Below, in pieces: positions 18,101 to 27,264 of a DNA stretch of 64,000 nucleotides. The position numbers and the translations under genes are program-made. How positions within the stretch are numbered: the stretch's first letter is position 1; each line of letters starts with the position of its first letter. The notes beneath the pieces were generated by a model, which saw only the letters and a list, made by a program, of their open reading frames with translations, was not told the origin of the DNA and made no database searches. This stretch comes from Polyangium mundeleinium (GTDB lineage Bacteria; Myxococcota_A; Polyangia; Polyangiales; Polyangiaceae), in assembly GCF_028369105.1 (NCBI RefSeq), contig NZ_JAQNDO010000001.1, forward strand, positions 310,001 through 374,000. The letters run 5' to 3'.

Positions 18101-19945
18101 ATGGGAGATCCGGACAAACCCGCCAAGAATGCGTCCCTCAGCCGCTTGCTCGGGCTCGCTCGTCCGGAGACCGCTCGGCTTGCGGGCGGGACCGTGTTCC
18201 TCGTCATCGGCACGCTGATGGGGCTGCTCGTCCCGCAGGCATTCCGGGTGATCCTGGATCGCGCGGTGGGCCAGGTGGGCGGCTTCTGGACGATCGATCG
18301 CGCGGCGCTCGCGCTCATCCTGGTGGCGGCCGTGCAGGCGGCCGCGACGGCGCTGCGTTTCGTGCTGTTCACGAGCGCAGGCGAGCGGGTGGTGACGCGC
18401 CTGCGGCGGGATCTCTTCGAGCACCTGCTCGCGCAGGAGATCGCGTTCTTCGACGAGCGGAAGACGGGCGAGCTGACGAGTCGGCTCGCGGCGGACACCA
18501 CGCTCGTGCAAAACGCGGTGAGCGTGAACATCTCGATGGGGCTGCGTTTCGCGGCGCAGGTGCTCGGCGGCGTCGGCTTCCTCGTCTACACGTCACCCAT
18601 TCTCACGGCCGTGATGCTCGGGGTGGTACCGCCGGTGGCGCTCGGCGCCGTGGCGTATGGGCGCCGGGTGCGCAAGCTGTCGCGCGAGGCGCAGGACGCG
18701 CTCGCCCGGTCGAACGAGGTCGCCGAGGAGACGATCGCGGGCATCCGGACGGTGCGGGCGTTCGCCGCGGAGAAGACGGAGGCGGGGCGATACACGAACG
18801 CGGTATGGGACGCCTTCGCCGTGGTATGGCGGCGCATCGTGACGAGCTCGGTGTTCATGAGCGTCTCGTCGTTCGCGGCGTTTGCGGCGCTCGCGCTGGT
18901 GCTCTGGTACGGCGGGCGGCTCGTTTCGCAGGGAGCGATGACGCCCGGCGGATTGACGTCATTTTTGATTTACACGCTCATGGTGGCGTTTTCGCTCGGC
19001 GGGATCAGCGAGCTGTGGGCCGACTTGATGCGGGCGTCGGGCGCGGCCGAGCGGGTCTTCGAATTGCTCGATCGCCCCCCGACGATTCCGCTCACGGAGG
19101 GCGCGCGGCCCGGTTCGGTGGAGGGTCGTATCGAGCTCTCGCGCGTGAGCTTCGCGTATCCCTCGCGGAAAGACCTGCCCGTGCTGCGGGACCTCGATCT
19201 CGTGATCGCGCCGGGCGAGGTGGTGGCGCTCGTGGGGCCGTCGGGATCGGGGAAATCGACGATCGCGGCGCTGCTCCTGCGTCTGTACGATCCGACAGGC
19301 GGGCGGATCGCCCTCGACGGAAAGGATTTGCGGGAGCTTTCGCCGGAATGGCTGCGACGTAACGTCGGGGTGGTGTCGCAAGAGCCGATGCTGTTTTCGT
19401 GCAGCGTTGCGGACAACATTCGGTATGGCCGGACAACCGCGACGGAGGCCGAGGTGGAGGCGGCGGCGCGGGCGGCGAACGCGCACGAGTTCGTGTCGAA
19501 GTTCCCGGAGGGATATGCGACGCTCGTGGGGGAGCGGGGCGTGAAGTTGTCCGGCGGGCAGAAGCAGCGGGTGGCGATCGCGCGCGCGGTGCTGAAGGAT
19601 CCGCGGATCCTGGTGCTCGACGAGGCGACGAGCGCGCTCGATGCGGAGAGCGAGCACCTCGTGAAAGAAGCACTCGACCGATTGATGAAGGGGCGAACGA
19701 CGCTGATCATCGCGCACCGATTGTCGACGGTGATGGGGGCGAATCGGGTGGTGGTGATCGAGGACGGAAAGATCATCCAGAGCGGGGACCACGCGACGCT
19801 GATGCAGCAAGGCGGGCTTTATCGGAAGCTCGTGGAGCGGCAGCTCGAAGGTGGGCGAGAGGGGGCGAGGGGGGAGGTTGTGAAGGGGCCGTCGGTCAAC
19901 GCATTGGCGATCGTCCCGACGGTCGAGGGGGCGCAGGTTCTTTGA
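18101..19945 (+). CDS. ABC transporter, fused permease and ATPase (MsbA/TAP-like exporter)
   Basis: A 614-residue half-transporter. The N-terminal six-helix domain covers about residues 25-310 (AGGTVFLVIGTLMGLLVPQA, VFMSVSSFAAFAALALVLWY). The ATPase has Walker A GPSGSGKST, Q-loop VSQEPML, signature LSGGQKQR, Walker B ILVLDEATS and an H-loop His in IIAHRLS. The ATPase resembles the TAP/MsbA/lipid-exporter group. A homodimer in the inner membrane is expected; substrate unknown. TACATA at 18086-18091 is 9 bases before the ATG with no ribosome binding site, suggesting a leaderless transcript. Confidence 0.9.
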   Translation: MGDPDKPAKNASLSRLLGLARPETARLAGGTVFLVIGTLMGLLVPQAFRVILDRAVGQVGGFWTIDRAALALILVAAVQAAATALRFVLFTSAGERVVTRLRRDLFEHLLAQEIAFFDERKTGELTSRLAADTTLVQNAVSVNISMGLRFAAQVLGGVGFLVYTSPILTAVMLGVVPPVALGAVAYGRRVRKLSREAQDALARSNEVAEETIAGIRTVRAFAAEKTEAGRYTNAVWDAFAVVWRRIVTSSVFMSVSSFAAFAALALVLWYGGRLVSQGAMTPGGLTSFLIYTLMVAFSLGGISELWADLMRASGAAERVFELLDRPPTIPLTEGARPGSVEGRIELSRVSFAYPSRKDLPVLRDLDLVIAPGEVVALVGPSGSGKSTIAALLLRLYDPTGGRIALDGKDLRELSPEWLRRNVGVVSQEPMLFSCSVADNIRYGRTTATEAEVEAAARAANAHEFVSKFPEGYATLVGERGVKLSGGQKQRVAIARAVLKDPRILVLDEATSALDAESEHLVKEALDRLMKGRTTLIIAHRLSTVMGANRVVVIEDGKIIQSGDHATLMQQGGLYRKLVERQLEGGREGARGEVVKGPSVNALAIVPTVEGAQVL

Positions 19946-19987
19946 GCCTTCACCGCAGAACTCGTGGTAGTCTCATCTTGAACCATC

Positions 19988-20782
19988 ATGCCCGGATGGG
20001 AACTCCACGACGGCGACAAGAAACTCGGCCCGATGAGCGAGGAGGCCGTGCGCTGGGCCATCATGCGGGGTTTGCCCTCGTCGACGCGGGTGCGGCCCGA
20101 GGGGCAGGAGGCGTGGATCGCGCTCGATGATCACCCGGCGTTCGCGGACGAGCTCGTCGCGCGGAGCTCGCGAGAGGGGCGGGCGCCGAGGCGCGGGCGG
20201 TGGCTCGCGTATACACGGATGGAGCTCGTACGCGTGGCTGTGGCGCTCGCCTCGGTCGTCGTGGCGGTGGTGGCGTATGGCCACGTCGCCGAAAACAAAG
20301 ATGGGATCGTGCGCGAGATCGAGGATCGATGGCGCGAGAGCACTGCGCAGATCCCATCCGCGGAGCCGGCGCGCCCCGCGGCGTCCGTGGAGGAGCCGGG
20401 CGCGGTCGAGCAGGCGATCGAGGCGGCGAACGCCGCGCAGCTCTCCACGAGCGAGCGGATGAAATTGGCGAGCGCGGTGCTCGCGGATGCGCGGATGGAT
20501 GGGCGCGCGGCGGTTTGCAAGGCGCGGGCGCTGCTCGAGACGTTGCCTCCGGCGGAGAAACGAAAGCCCGAGGTGGCGCGGGCGCTCGCGCAGCTCTCGT
20601 CGAAGGAGCTGCCGCTTTTGCGGGCCGAGCAGGCCGAATTCGAGAAGACACGCGGGGTCCTCTGCGGCGACGGTACGAAGCCGAGGGATTGTCCCTGCCA
20701 CGGGGCTCACGAGGCCTGTTGCGTGCTCCACAAAGGCGTGGCGCGGTGCGAGCCATTGCCGACGCGCATTCGCTGTCCCTGA
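19988..20782 (+). CDS. GYF-like (DUF4339) domain membrane protein
   Basis: A 264-residue protein. Residues 1-55 fit the GYF_2/DUF4339 pattern (WELHDGDKKLGPMSEEAVRW, ending EGQEAWIALDDHPAF). One membrane segment at about residues 78-98 (VRVAVALASVVVAVVAYGHV) is followed by a helical region and a Cys-rich C terminus (CGDGTKPRDCPCHGAHEACC, CEP, CP). The GYF-like part would face the cytoplasm and the Cys-rich part the periplasm, where disulfides can form. Function is unknown; DUF4339 often tags membrane proteins in large-genome bacteria. It follows the ABC exporter by 42 bp but probably has its own start signals. Confidence 0.65.
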   Translation: MPGWELHDGDKKLGPMSEEAVRWAIMRGLPSSTRVRPEGQEAWIALDDHPAFADELVARSSREGRAPRRGRWLAYTRMELVRVAVALASVVVAVVAYGHVAENKDGIVREIEDRWRESTAQIPSAEPARPAASVEEPGAVEQAIEAANAAQLSTSERMKLASAVLADARMDGRAAVCKARALLETLPPAEKRKPEVARALAQLSSKELPLLRAEQAEFEKTRGVLCGDGTKPRDCPCHGAHEACCVLHKGVARCEPLPTRIRCP

Positions 20783-20835
20783 GCGTACCGAAAAATTCTA
20801 CGCAACTGCGGAGGGGGTCGCGTCGATGAAGGGGC

Positions 20836-21894
20836 ATGACGCGATGGTCCATCGTTGTGCTCGGGGTGCTTGGGGTATCGGCGTGCCGGGAGGAGAATCC
20901 GTTGGAGGTGCAACATATTTCTTCCGCGGATGAAGCGTGGTATGGTGTGGGGTTTGGCCTGCAAGGGGAGGTCGTGGTCTTCGACGGGAAGACCGGGGCC
21001 GTGACGAGCTCGGCCGAAGGGGGCGGAGGGACGCCGCGCGACGTGGCGGTCGATCCGGACGCCTCACGATTGTGGGTGCTCGAAGAAAATGAGGATGCGT
21101 CGGGCGGCGAGATCCGTGTGTGTCCGCTCGACGAGGGCGCCGTGGGGGCGTGCGCGCACGCGGCGTGGGTGGATGGAGGAGCCGCGCTTTTCGCGACGGA
21201 CGGGGGGCTGTGGGTGTTCGAGCAAGGGGCGTACGGGCCTCGGTGGAAGGTGCTGCGGGAAGGCACGATCGCAAAAGGGGTCTACGCGCCGCGGCCCGCT
21301 TCGGTGTGGAGGGAGGGGGACCGGATGGAGGTGCTTTCGTACGGCGTGAACGAGGACCGATTGACGCGGATGTCGGGGACGCTGACGGAAAACGGGTTGG
21401 TCGTGACGACGGGCCTCGACCTCGGGGCGCCGGCGCTCCAGCCGCCGACAGCGCGATTCGTTCCGCTGTCGGCCGAATCCGGGCTGCTTTGGGACGTGGT
21501 GGGAGGTGATATTGCCGCGCGGAAGGTGGGCGCGCAGAGTGCGGAGGCCGCCGTGATGCTCGGGGTCGGGCCGGGAATCGAGAGGATCGAAGCGGCGGCG
21601 GTGCTCGGCGGGGCGGCGCTCGTGCTGTCGACGAATACATTGTGGGTCGTGGAGCTCGGGCAGGAAAACGGGGGTCTCGGCGTGACCGCGATCGCGCTTG
21701 GGGGGGAGGTTCGTCGGGCTGGTACGTTTTTCTCGCGAGACCTGGCCACGGCCGGGGACCGGGCGCTCGTCGCGACCGACCAGGGCGTGCGCGCCATCGT
21801 GGTGGAAAAGGATGGCGGGCCTGTTTTCCTCGACGAACGGTTCGAGGGCAGCTCCCTGCGAGGTCCGCTTTGGGTCGTGCGCGCTGCGAATTGA
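20836..21894 (+). CDS. hypothetical lipoprotein, beta-propeller-like
   Basis: A 352-residue protein with a short lipoprotein signal (MTRWSIVVLGVLGVSAC). The rest is beta-rich with repeated blade-like elements: GEVVVFDGKTGAVTSSAEG, PRDVAVDPDASRLWVLEE, GGAALFATDGGLWVFEQG, ALVLSTNTLWVVELG, RALVATDQGVRAIVVEKDGG. Such V-x-D-x-x-G-x-L-W-V patterns suggest a beta-propeller, but no named family is recognised. It starts 53 bp after the GYF-like gene on the same strand. GGGG lies just before the ATG. Cell-surface or periplasmic location is inferred from the signal. Confidence 0.65.
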   Translation: MTRWSIVVLGVLGVSACREENPLEVQHISSADEAWYGVGFGLQGEVVVFDGKTGAVTSSAEGGGGTPRDVAVDPDASRLWVLEENEDASGGEIRVCPLDEGAVGACAHAAWVDGGAALFATDGGLWVFEQGAYGPRWKVLREGTIAKGVYAPRPASVWREGDRMEVLSYGVNEDRLTRMSGTLTENGLVVTTGLDLGAPALQPPTARFVPLSAESGLLWDVVGGDIAARKVGAQSAEAAVMLGVGPGIERIEAAAVLGGAALVLSTNTLWVVELGQENGGLGVTAIALGGEVRRAGTFFSRDLATAGDRALVATDQGVRAIVVEKDGGPVFLDERFEGSSLRGPLWVVRAAN

Positions 21895-21965
21895 CGCGCC
21901 GCGTGCCACCAAGATGTCACGAAAAACGGAGTGCGGTTCGGGGGGAAAACCTGTACATTCGAGCC

Positions 21966-23675
21966 GTGGCCTCCTCCCGAACCTTCATCCTTTGGGCTTT
22001 TGGGTTGGTCTCGGTCGTGGGTTGCTCGGACGAGCCGGTGCTCACGCCGAGCAACCCCCTTCCGGTGGACGTCGACGAGGGCAATGGAGGCAGCGGCGGC
22101 GACGCCGGGTCGGGTGGCGTCGGCGGCGTCGGCGGGACAGGCGGCGCAGGGGGAATGGGCGGCGTCGGGGGAATGGGCGGCGCGGGCGGAACAGGGGGCG
22201 TGGGCGGCGCGGGCGGCAGCGGCGGCGACGGGGTCCCGGTCGAAACCGATTGCATGGCCGACCTGGGTACGCCCGAGGTGTCCAAGGTGGGGATGCCCGG
22301 AAAGCTGCGGCTCATCGGGTGTGTGGTCACCCCGGACAAGGCATTCGCGGGCGAGGTGCTCATCGAGAGCGATACGCTGACGTGCGTGGGCCCGTCGTGC
22401 GAGAACGCGCCGGGCGCCGCGGAGGCGACGGTCGTCAAGACGCACGGGGTCATCCTGCCGGGGATGATCGATACGCACAACCACATCCTGTTCGATATCT
22501 TCGACGAGTCGGACTGGAGCCCCTCGAAGGCGTACGGCAACCACAACCAGTGGCCGAACGAGCCGCGTTACCAGGCGATGGTCGACGCGAAGCAATACAT
22601 GAACGGCGAGGGGACGCCGAACCTCGACCCGGGCTTCGGCTGCGAGATGAACAAGTACGGCGAGATGAAGGGTCTCGTCGCCGGGACGACGAGCATCGCC
22701 GGCGCGGCGAACCCGATTGACAAGACGTGTTATGGGTCGCTCGCCCGGACGATCGATCAGAAGGCGAACGACCTCGGCGCGGACAAGGTGCAGGTCTCGA
22801 CGTTGTTCCCGCCGTCGAGCGGCGATACGGTCTGCAGCAACTTCCTCGTCGACAAGACGGACGCGTACGTCATTCATTGCGGCGAGGGCGTGGACGAGAC
22901 GGCGAAAAAAGAATTCACGACGCTCGGGACGGCGACGAACCCGGATGGCTGCCTGTACGCGGCAGAGACGACGATCGTCCACGGGACGGCGTTCGGGGCC
23001 GACGAATTCGGGGTGATGGCGGACAAGGGCATGAGCCTCGTGTGGTCGCCGCGCTCGAACGTGTTCCTGTACGGCGGCGGGACGGACTTCACGAAAACGA
23101 CGAACGTGCCGATGGCCTTGTCGCTGGGCATCAACGTGGCGCTGGCGCCGGATTGGTCGCTCGGGGGCAGCCAGAACCTGCTCGACGAGCTGCGCTTCGC
23201 CAACAGGGTCGACAACGAGGCCTTCGGCGACGTGCTGTCGCCGGCCATGCTGGTCCGCATGGTGACGGTGAATGCGGCGAAGGCGCTGGGGCTCTCGGAT
23301 GTGCTCGGGTCGCTCGAGGTCGGGAAAAAGGCGGACGTGACGGTGATCACGGGGGATGCGAGCGTGCCATTTGATACGGTGCTCGCGGCGCGGCCGAAGG
23401 ACGTTTCGCTTGTTGTGGTGAATGGGGTGCCGCTTTATGGAGACGCCGTGCTCGCGGCGCTTGGGCCGCAAGCGCCGGGCTGCGAGGCGCTCGATATCTG
23501 CGGGGCCGCGAAATTCGCGTGTGTGGCCGAGACGGGCGGCACGACGGCGAACAAGTTCGGGCAGACGTGGGCCGACATTACGCAGATCCTGTCGTCGGAG
23601 CTCAAGACGTACGACGATATGAACCTGACGCAGTGGGATTTCGCGCCGCTCGCGCCGCTCGTGAAATGCGAATGA
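21966..23675 (+). CDS. amidohydrolase family lipoprotein with N-terminal Gly-rich spacer
   Basis: A 569-residue protein. The GTG at 21966 gives a lipoprotein signal (VASSRTFILWAFGLVSVVGC). A Gly-rich tract of about 50 residues then works as a spacer from the membrane. The amidohydrolase domain follows: LPGMIDTHNHILFD with the HxH metal motif, IVHGTAF with a further His, LALAPDWSLGGSQNLLDEL with the metal-binding Asp, and the terminal LEVGKKADVTVITGDA typical of the superfamily. It would hydrolyse a C-N bond of an unknown substrate outside the inner membrane. It is a single gene with a convergent methyltransferase gene 4 bp after its stop. Confidence 0.8.
   Translation: MASSRTFILWAFGLVSVVGCSDEPVLTPSNPLPVDVDEGNGGSGGDAGSGGVGGVGGTGGAGGMGGVGGMGGAGGTGGVGGAGGSGGDGVPVETDCMADLGTPEVSKVGMPGKLRLIGCVVTPDKAFAGEVLIESDTLTCVGPSCENAPGAAEATVVKTHGVILPGMIDTHNHILFDIFDESDWSPSKAYGNHNQWPNEPRYQAMVDAKQYMNGEGTPNLDPGFGCEMNKYGEMKGLVAGTTSIAGAANPIDKTCYGSLARTIDQKANDLGADKVQVSTLFPPSSGDTVCSNFLVDKTDAYVIHCGEGVDETAKKEFTTLGTATNPDGCLYAAETTIVHGTAFGADEFGVMADKGMSLVWSPRSNVFLYGGGTDFTKTTNVPMALSLGINVALAPDWSLGGSQNLLDELRFANRVDNEAFGDVLSPAMLVRMVTVNAAKALGLSDVLGSLEVGKKADVTVITGDASVPFDTVLAARPKDVSLVVVNGVPLYGDAVLAALGPQAPGCEALDICGAAKFACVAETGGTTANKFGQTWADITQILSSELKTYDDMNLTQWDFAPLAPLVKCE
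22086..22231 (+). repeat. Gly-Gly-X coding tandem tract
   Basis: About 16 imperfect GGNGGCNNN units in frame encode a Gly-rich linker between the lipid anchor and the amidohydrolase domain. Such tracts can slip in length between strains. Confidence 0.85.
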
Positions 23676-23679
23676 TCGC

Positions 23680-24276
23680 TCAGGCCGTCTTGCGAAAGAC
23701 GAGCGAGTGATTGTTGGCGGGCATGGGGACGGTCTCCTCGTGCACGAAGCCGGATTGACGTGCGAGGCGCTGGAGGTCGTCGAGGTCGCGCACGCCCCAG
23801 GACGGGTCCCTTTCCCGTAACGAGGCGTCGAAGGCCTCGTTGCTCGGCGCCGTGAAGGAGCCCGAGAATCGATAAGGGCCGTACGTGAAGAGCACGCCGC
23901 CCGCGGGGAGGATGCGCGCGGCGCCGCGGAAGAGGCCCTCGCACGCGCGGAAGGGGGCGATGTGGATCATGTTGATGCAGACGATGGCGTCGGCGCGAGA
24001 GACGGGCCAGGTGTCCTCGGAGGCGTCGAGCCGGAGCGGGCGGAGGAAATTCGGGAGATCGAGCTCAGCGCGGTACGCTTCGATGCTGATGAGCGCGTCG
24101 GAGTCGGGGTCGGTCGGCTGGAACGTGACGCTGGGGAGGTGCGCCGCGAAGTGGGCCGTGTGCTGACCCGAGCCACTCGCGATTTCGAGGGCAAAGGCGC
24201 CGTCCGGGAGGACACGTCGGAGGATGTCCAGGATGGGATCGCGATTTCTCTCGGCTGCAGGGGCGCGTCGCTTCAT
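23680..24276 (-). CDS. DUF938 domain SAM-dependent methyltransferase
   Basis: A 198-residue protein. The ATG at 24276 has GGAGG six bases upstream. It shows the DUF938 set: AAERNRDPILDILRRVLP, the SAM-binding motif ALEIASGSGQHTAHFA, LPSVTFQPTDPD, AIVCINMIHIAPFRACEGLF and FTYGPYRFSGSFT, ending NNHSLVFRKT. DUF938 proteins are class I methyltransferases of unknown substrate. Its start region is divergent from the lipoprotein gene at 24323, with TATCCT at 24295-24300 in between. Confidence 0.88.
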   Translation of the reverse strand: MKRRAPAAERNRDPILDILRRVLPDGAFALEIASGSGQHTAHFAAHLPSVTFQPTDPDSDALISIEAYRAELDLPNFLRPLRLDASEDTWPVSRADAIVCINMIHIAPFRACEGLFRGAARILPAGGVLFTYGPYRFSGSFTAPSNEAFDASLRERDPSWGVRDLDDLQRLARQSGFVHEETVPMPANNHSLVFRKTA

Positions 24277-24322
24277 GGGGGCCTCCGGGTGGTGTATCCT
24301 CGGGCGCGTGGAGCTTAGCAAG

Positions 24323-25531
24323 ATGCGCGCGTGGAAAGCAAAGCGAGGTTTGTGGATCGCGATCCTCGGGGCCTCGACGTTTGGCTGCCAGATCGTGGGC
24401 GGGCTGCCCGGCGAGCTTTCGCTCGATGAGGACCCGGGCAGCCTGCCTCCGCGGGATCGGCTGGTGTGGGAGGCGATCGAGCCCGGGCCGGAGATGGTCT
24501 ACACGATGCCCGATTGGCTCATTTACATCAATAAGACCGACACGCCGCGCACGTCGCAAATTGGTCCGAATGCGCTGCGGATCGGATACCAGAAGAACGA
24601 GCCGAGGCCCCGCAACGTGGGGACGGGCTGGGGGCTCGCGCTGGAGACGGAGCGGACGAATTTGAATCCGCGGAGCAGGTGGGGAGGCGCCGGGTGGATC
24701 ACGCCGGCCCAGGCGATGATGGCCACGCAGGACGCCCCCGATCCCGCAGGCGGAATGGATGGCGTGGCCCTGCTCTCCGCGGGAAAGCAGTCGTCACCCG
24801 GGATGATCGTGGACGGTGCGATTGCCTCGGCGTGGATCGCGGGCACGCAGGGAACGGGGCCGTTTGCGTATTTCGCGTACGGCAATGCGTTCGTGACCGT
24901 GGGCGACGCGGCATGGAAGCGGTACGAGGTGAGGACCGTCGAGGAGCAGCCCGTCCTTCGATTGACGACGGAGGCGGTTGGGGCGGAGCCTGCCATCGAG
25001 CAGCCGACGGCGATGACCGTGTACGCGGCGCAGGTGGAGGTGGGGACATATCCTTCGAGCTTCATTCCGACGACGGGGGCGCCGGCGCTCCGGGAGGCGG
25101 ATCTCTTGCACGTCGACATGGAAACGCTGGCCCCGTCGGGGTATTTCGACGTGACGATCCGGTATGCGCCGCATTACGCGCAGAGGGAGCAGGTCGTTGA
25201 TCAAGATCTCGTCGCGCTGGAGGACGACAGCGTCTTTTTTCGGATGAAGGCCGGGGCGATGGGAGGCACGTTGACGCTGCTCAAGGTGGGCTCGCCGGAC
25301 AGCCTGCGGATCGAGGGGCTCGACTGGTCGCGGGATCAGGAACTCGAAGTGCGGGTGCAGTACCTGCCGAATCGGCGGCTGATTTCGATCAAGGGCGCGA
25401 CGAAGGGAGATGCGACCGTGTCGAAGCTCGGGCGGGTCGAGCCCGTCGGGAAGGATTCCACCGTGTGGTTGCTCGGAGACAACGACGGTCCGCAGGAGAG
25501 CGTGGATCTTCGGTACATCGAGATTCGATAG
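24323..25531 (+). CDS. lipoprotein with phage-fibre/lectin-like domains
   Basis: A 402-residue protein with a lipoprotein signal (KRGLWIAILGASTFGC). The middle part, ALETERTNLNPRSRW through VYAAQVEVGTYPSSFIPTTG and ALREADL, closely resembles the head-fibre/carbohydrate-binding module found in phage structural proteins (pattern TNLxxxS...W, then A-Q-V-E-x-G-xY-SSFIPTTGA). The C-terminal part is a beta-sandwich-like strand series (LEVRVQYLPNRRLISIKGA). It may bind glycans at the cell surface. An in-frame GTG at 24308 is an alternative start: a -10-like TATCCT at 24295-24300 would place the transcript start very near it. Confidence 0.6.
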   Translation: MRAWKAKRGLWIAILGASTFGCQIVGGLPGELSLDEDPGSLPPRDRLVWEAIEPGPEMVYTMPDWLIYINKTDTPRTSQIGPNALRIGYQKNEPRPRNVGTGWGLALETERTNLNPRSRWGGAGWITPAQAMMATQDAPDPAGGMDGVALLSAGKQSSPGMIVDGAIASAWIAGTQGTGPFAYFAYGNAFVTVGDAAWKRYEVRTVEEQPVLRLTTEAVGAEPAIEQPTAMTVYAAQVEVGTYPSSFIPTTGAPALREADLLHVDMETLAPSGYFDVTIRYAPHYAQREQVVDQDLVALEDDSVFFRMKAGAMGGTLTLLKVGSPDSLRIEGLDWSRDQELEVRVQYLPNRRLISIKGATKGDATVSKLGRVEPVGKDSTVWLLGDNDGPQESVDLRYIEIR

Positions 25532-25555
25532 GAATTGTCCCGCCAAACGGGTCCG

Positions 25556-25924
25556 TCAGCGCAGGTAGAGCCAGAGCCAGCTCCCCGCGCCGAAAAGGAC
25601 GCCCGTCCCGAGGAGCACGCCGAATCCGCCGAGAAAGATCCATTGCCCGCGCTTCTTCGACTGCGCGAGCCCCCACGCGAGCGCGAAGAGGTGCGCGAGG
25701 ACGAACACCACGCCGGAAGGCCAGGCGACGAGGCGGACGACGAGCTGGCCCATCGCCTTGGTGTCGTGCTCAAGCTCGGAGAGGCGCTCGAAATGCAGGT
25801 GGATCGTGAGCGGCATCGAGGCGACGGCCCACACGAAGGCGAGGGGGTAGCCAAAGAAATGCCCGACGGCGAGGCGCTCGAGGAAGAGGCGGAGCCGAAA
25901 TCGAGGCGGGGCAGGCGCGTTCAC
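25556..25924 (-). CDS. small membrane protein of unknown function
   Basis: A 122-residue protein with about three hydrophobic segments: FGYPLAFVWAVASMPLTIHL, LVAWPSGVVFVLAHLFALAWG and IFLGGFGVLLGTGVLFGAGS. The GTG start overlaps the stop of the upstream amidohydrolase (GTGA, 25921-25924), so it is translationally coupled as the last gene of a three-gene operon. Nothing identifies a function; it may anchor or accompany the amidohydrolases. Confidence 0.65.
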   Translation of the reverse strand: MNAPAPPRFRLRLFLERLAVGHFFGYPLAFVWAVASMPLTIHLHFERLSELEHDTKAMGQLVVRLVAWPSGVVFVLAHLFALAWGLAQSKKRGQWIFLGGFGVLLGTGVLFGAGSWLWLYLR

Positions 25925-27264
25925 CGGGCGATGGGGAGTTTTCTGTAGCGCGTGAACAGGGCCGATTGGCGGTTCGTGAGGTCGACCTTCTTGCCGCGAA
26001 TGACGACGGCGAGCGGGCGCGAGGCGATTTCGAGAGGATCGCCGGACCAGACGACGAGGTTCGCCACCTTGCCCGGGGCGAGCGTACCGTATTTGGCGCC
26101 GAGCCCGAGCGCCGCGGCCGGGGCGCTCGTAATGGCAGCGATGGCCGCGGCGTGCGGCAATCCCGCGCGGACGGCGTTGCCGGCGACCTGGCGGAGCTTG
26201 CGCGCATTGTGGGTGTCGTTCGTGGTGATGACGACGGGGACGCCAGCGGCGTGGAGGAGCGCGGCATTGTCGTCGCGCATGCCGAGGGTGTCGAAGGTCG
26301 TGGGGCCGGGTTCGAGGGGATTGACGATCACCGGGACCTTCGATTCGGCAAGGCGAGGCGCGATCTTCCAGGCCTCGGCGCCGCCCGCGATGACGGGGCG
26401 GAGGCCGAACTCCTTGGCGAGCGCGATGGCGGCGAGGATGTCGGAGGCGCGATCGACGTGGAAGACGACCGGGACCCGGCCGGCGAGCGCGTCGCCGACG
26501 GCTTCGAGGTCGAGCCGGCTCGCGGCGAAGGGGCGGCTCTGGTTGCGCTCCCAGGCGGCGCGGTTTTTCTGGAACGTACGGGCGTCGTCGAAGACCTCCC
26601 GCGCGAGGTGCAAGGCCGCCGCAGGGCCGCCGCGATCGCCGTCGAGGCTGCCGTCGAGGTGGACGTGAAGCGCGAGGGGGCCCGCGGCGAGCGCCGATTC
26701 GCGGGTGTCGCCGTCGAGGTCGGCCCAGGTGGATTGTCCGGAAAAGAGGCCGCCGAGCGGGACGACAGCGGCGGAGGTGACGCCCTCGGCGCGCGTGATG
26801 CCGACGACGGTGGAGGCGGGATTGTAGCCGTCGGCGGCGCGGAAGGCCGCGCGAATGGGGTCTTTGCCGCCGCGGTCATCGTCGTGCGTGGAGTCTTCGA
26901 GCGAGATCTCGACGAGGCCGATGGATGTGAGCGCGTCGACGAAGCCAGGCGTGACAATGGCGCCCTTGGCGTCGATGGTCGTGACGCCGGTCGGGACGGC
27001 GAGGCCCTTGCCGATCTTCTGCACGAGGCCTTTTTCCACGAGGATCGTGGCATCTTCGAGGATCTCGCCCGTGCCCGTATGAACACGGCCGCCGACGATC
27101 GCCAGGGGCGCGGCGGCGGCAGGCTCGGTGGCCTTCGCCGCCGCGGGGGCCGGGGCTGGCGCGGGGCGGGCGGGCTGCGCGAGGGCCTCCGTCGCCGCGA
27201 AATGGGTGGTCAGGACGAACAGGGACGAGGCAAACGTCTTTCGCAGGGATCGGGGGTTCGTCAC
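25921..27264 (-). CDS. amidohydrolase-like exported protein lacking the HxH metal motif
   Basis: A 447-residue protein with a signal peptide (RKTFASSLFVLTTHFAATEALAQ cleaved near AQP) and a Pro/Ala linker. The fold is that of imidazolonepropionase-like amidohydrolases (AIVGGRVHTGTGEILEDATI, IDAKGAIVTPGFVDA, GTLAPGKVANLVVWSGDP). At the first metal site, where HxH is expected after PGFVDA, it reads LTSIG, so two metal ligands are missing. It may be a non-catalytic partner of its neighbour. Its GTG at 27264 overlaps the stop of the upstream gene (GTGA) and GGAGG precedes it. Confidence 0.8.
   Translation of the reverse strand: MTNPRSLRKTFASSLFVLTTHFAATEALAQPARPAPAPAPAAAKATEPAAAAPLAIVGGRVHTGTGEILEDATILVEKGLVQKIGKGLAVPTGVTTIDAKGAIVTPGFVDALTSIGLVEISLEDSTHDDDRGGKDPIRAAFRAADGYNPASTVVGITRAEGVTSAAVVPLGGLFSGQSTWADLDGDTRESALAAGPLALHVHLDGSLDGDRGGPAAALHLAREVFDDARTFQKNRAAWERNQSRPFAASRLDLEAVGDALAGRVPVVFHVDRASDILAAIALAKEFGLRPVIAGGAEAWKIAPRLAESKVPVIVNPLEPGPTTFDTLGMRDDNAALLHAAGVPVVITTNDTHNARKLRQVAGNAVRAGLPHAAAIAAITSAPAAALGLGAKYGTLAPGKVANLVVWSGDPLEIASRPLAVVIRGKKVDLTNRQSALFTRYRKLPIAR

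Noticed and set aside
17090-18511. N-terminal extension of the ligD frame (to 1328 codons)
   Set aside because: It runs antisense through ku, lacks conservation, and the GTG at 17089 with GGAGG upstream gives the normal LigD length.
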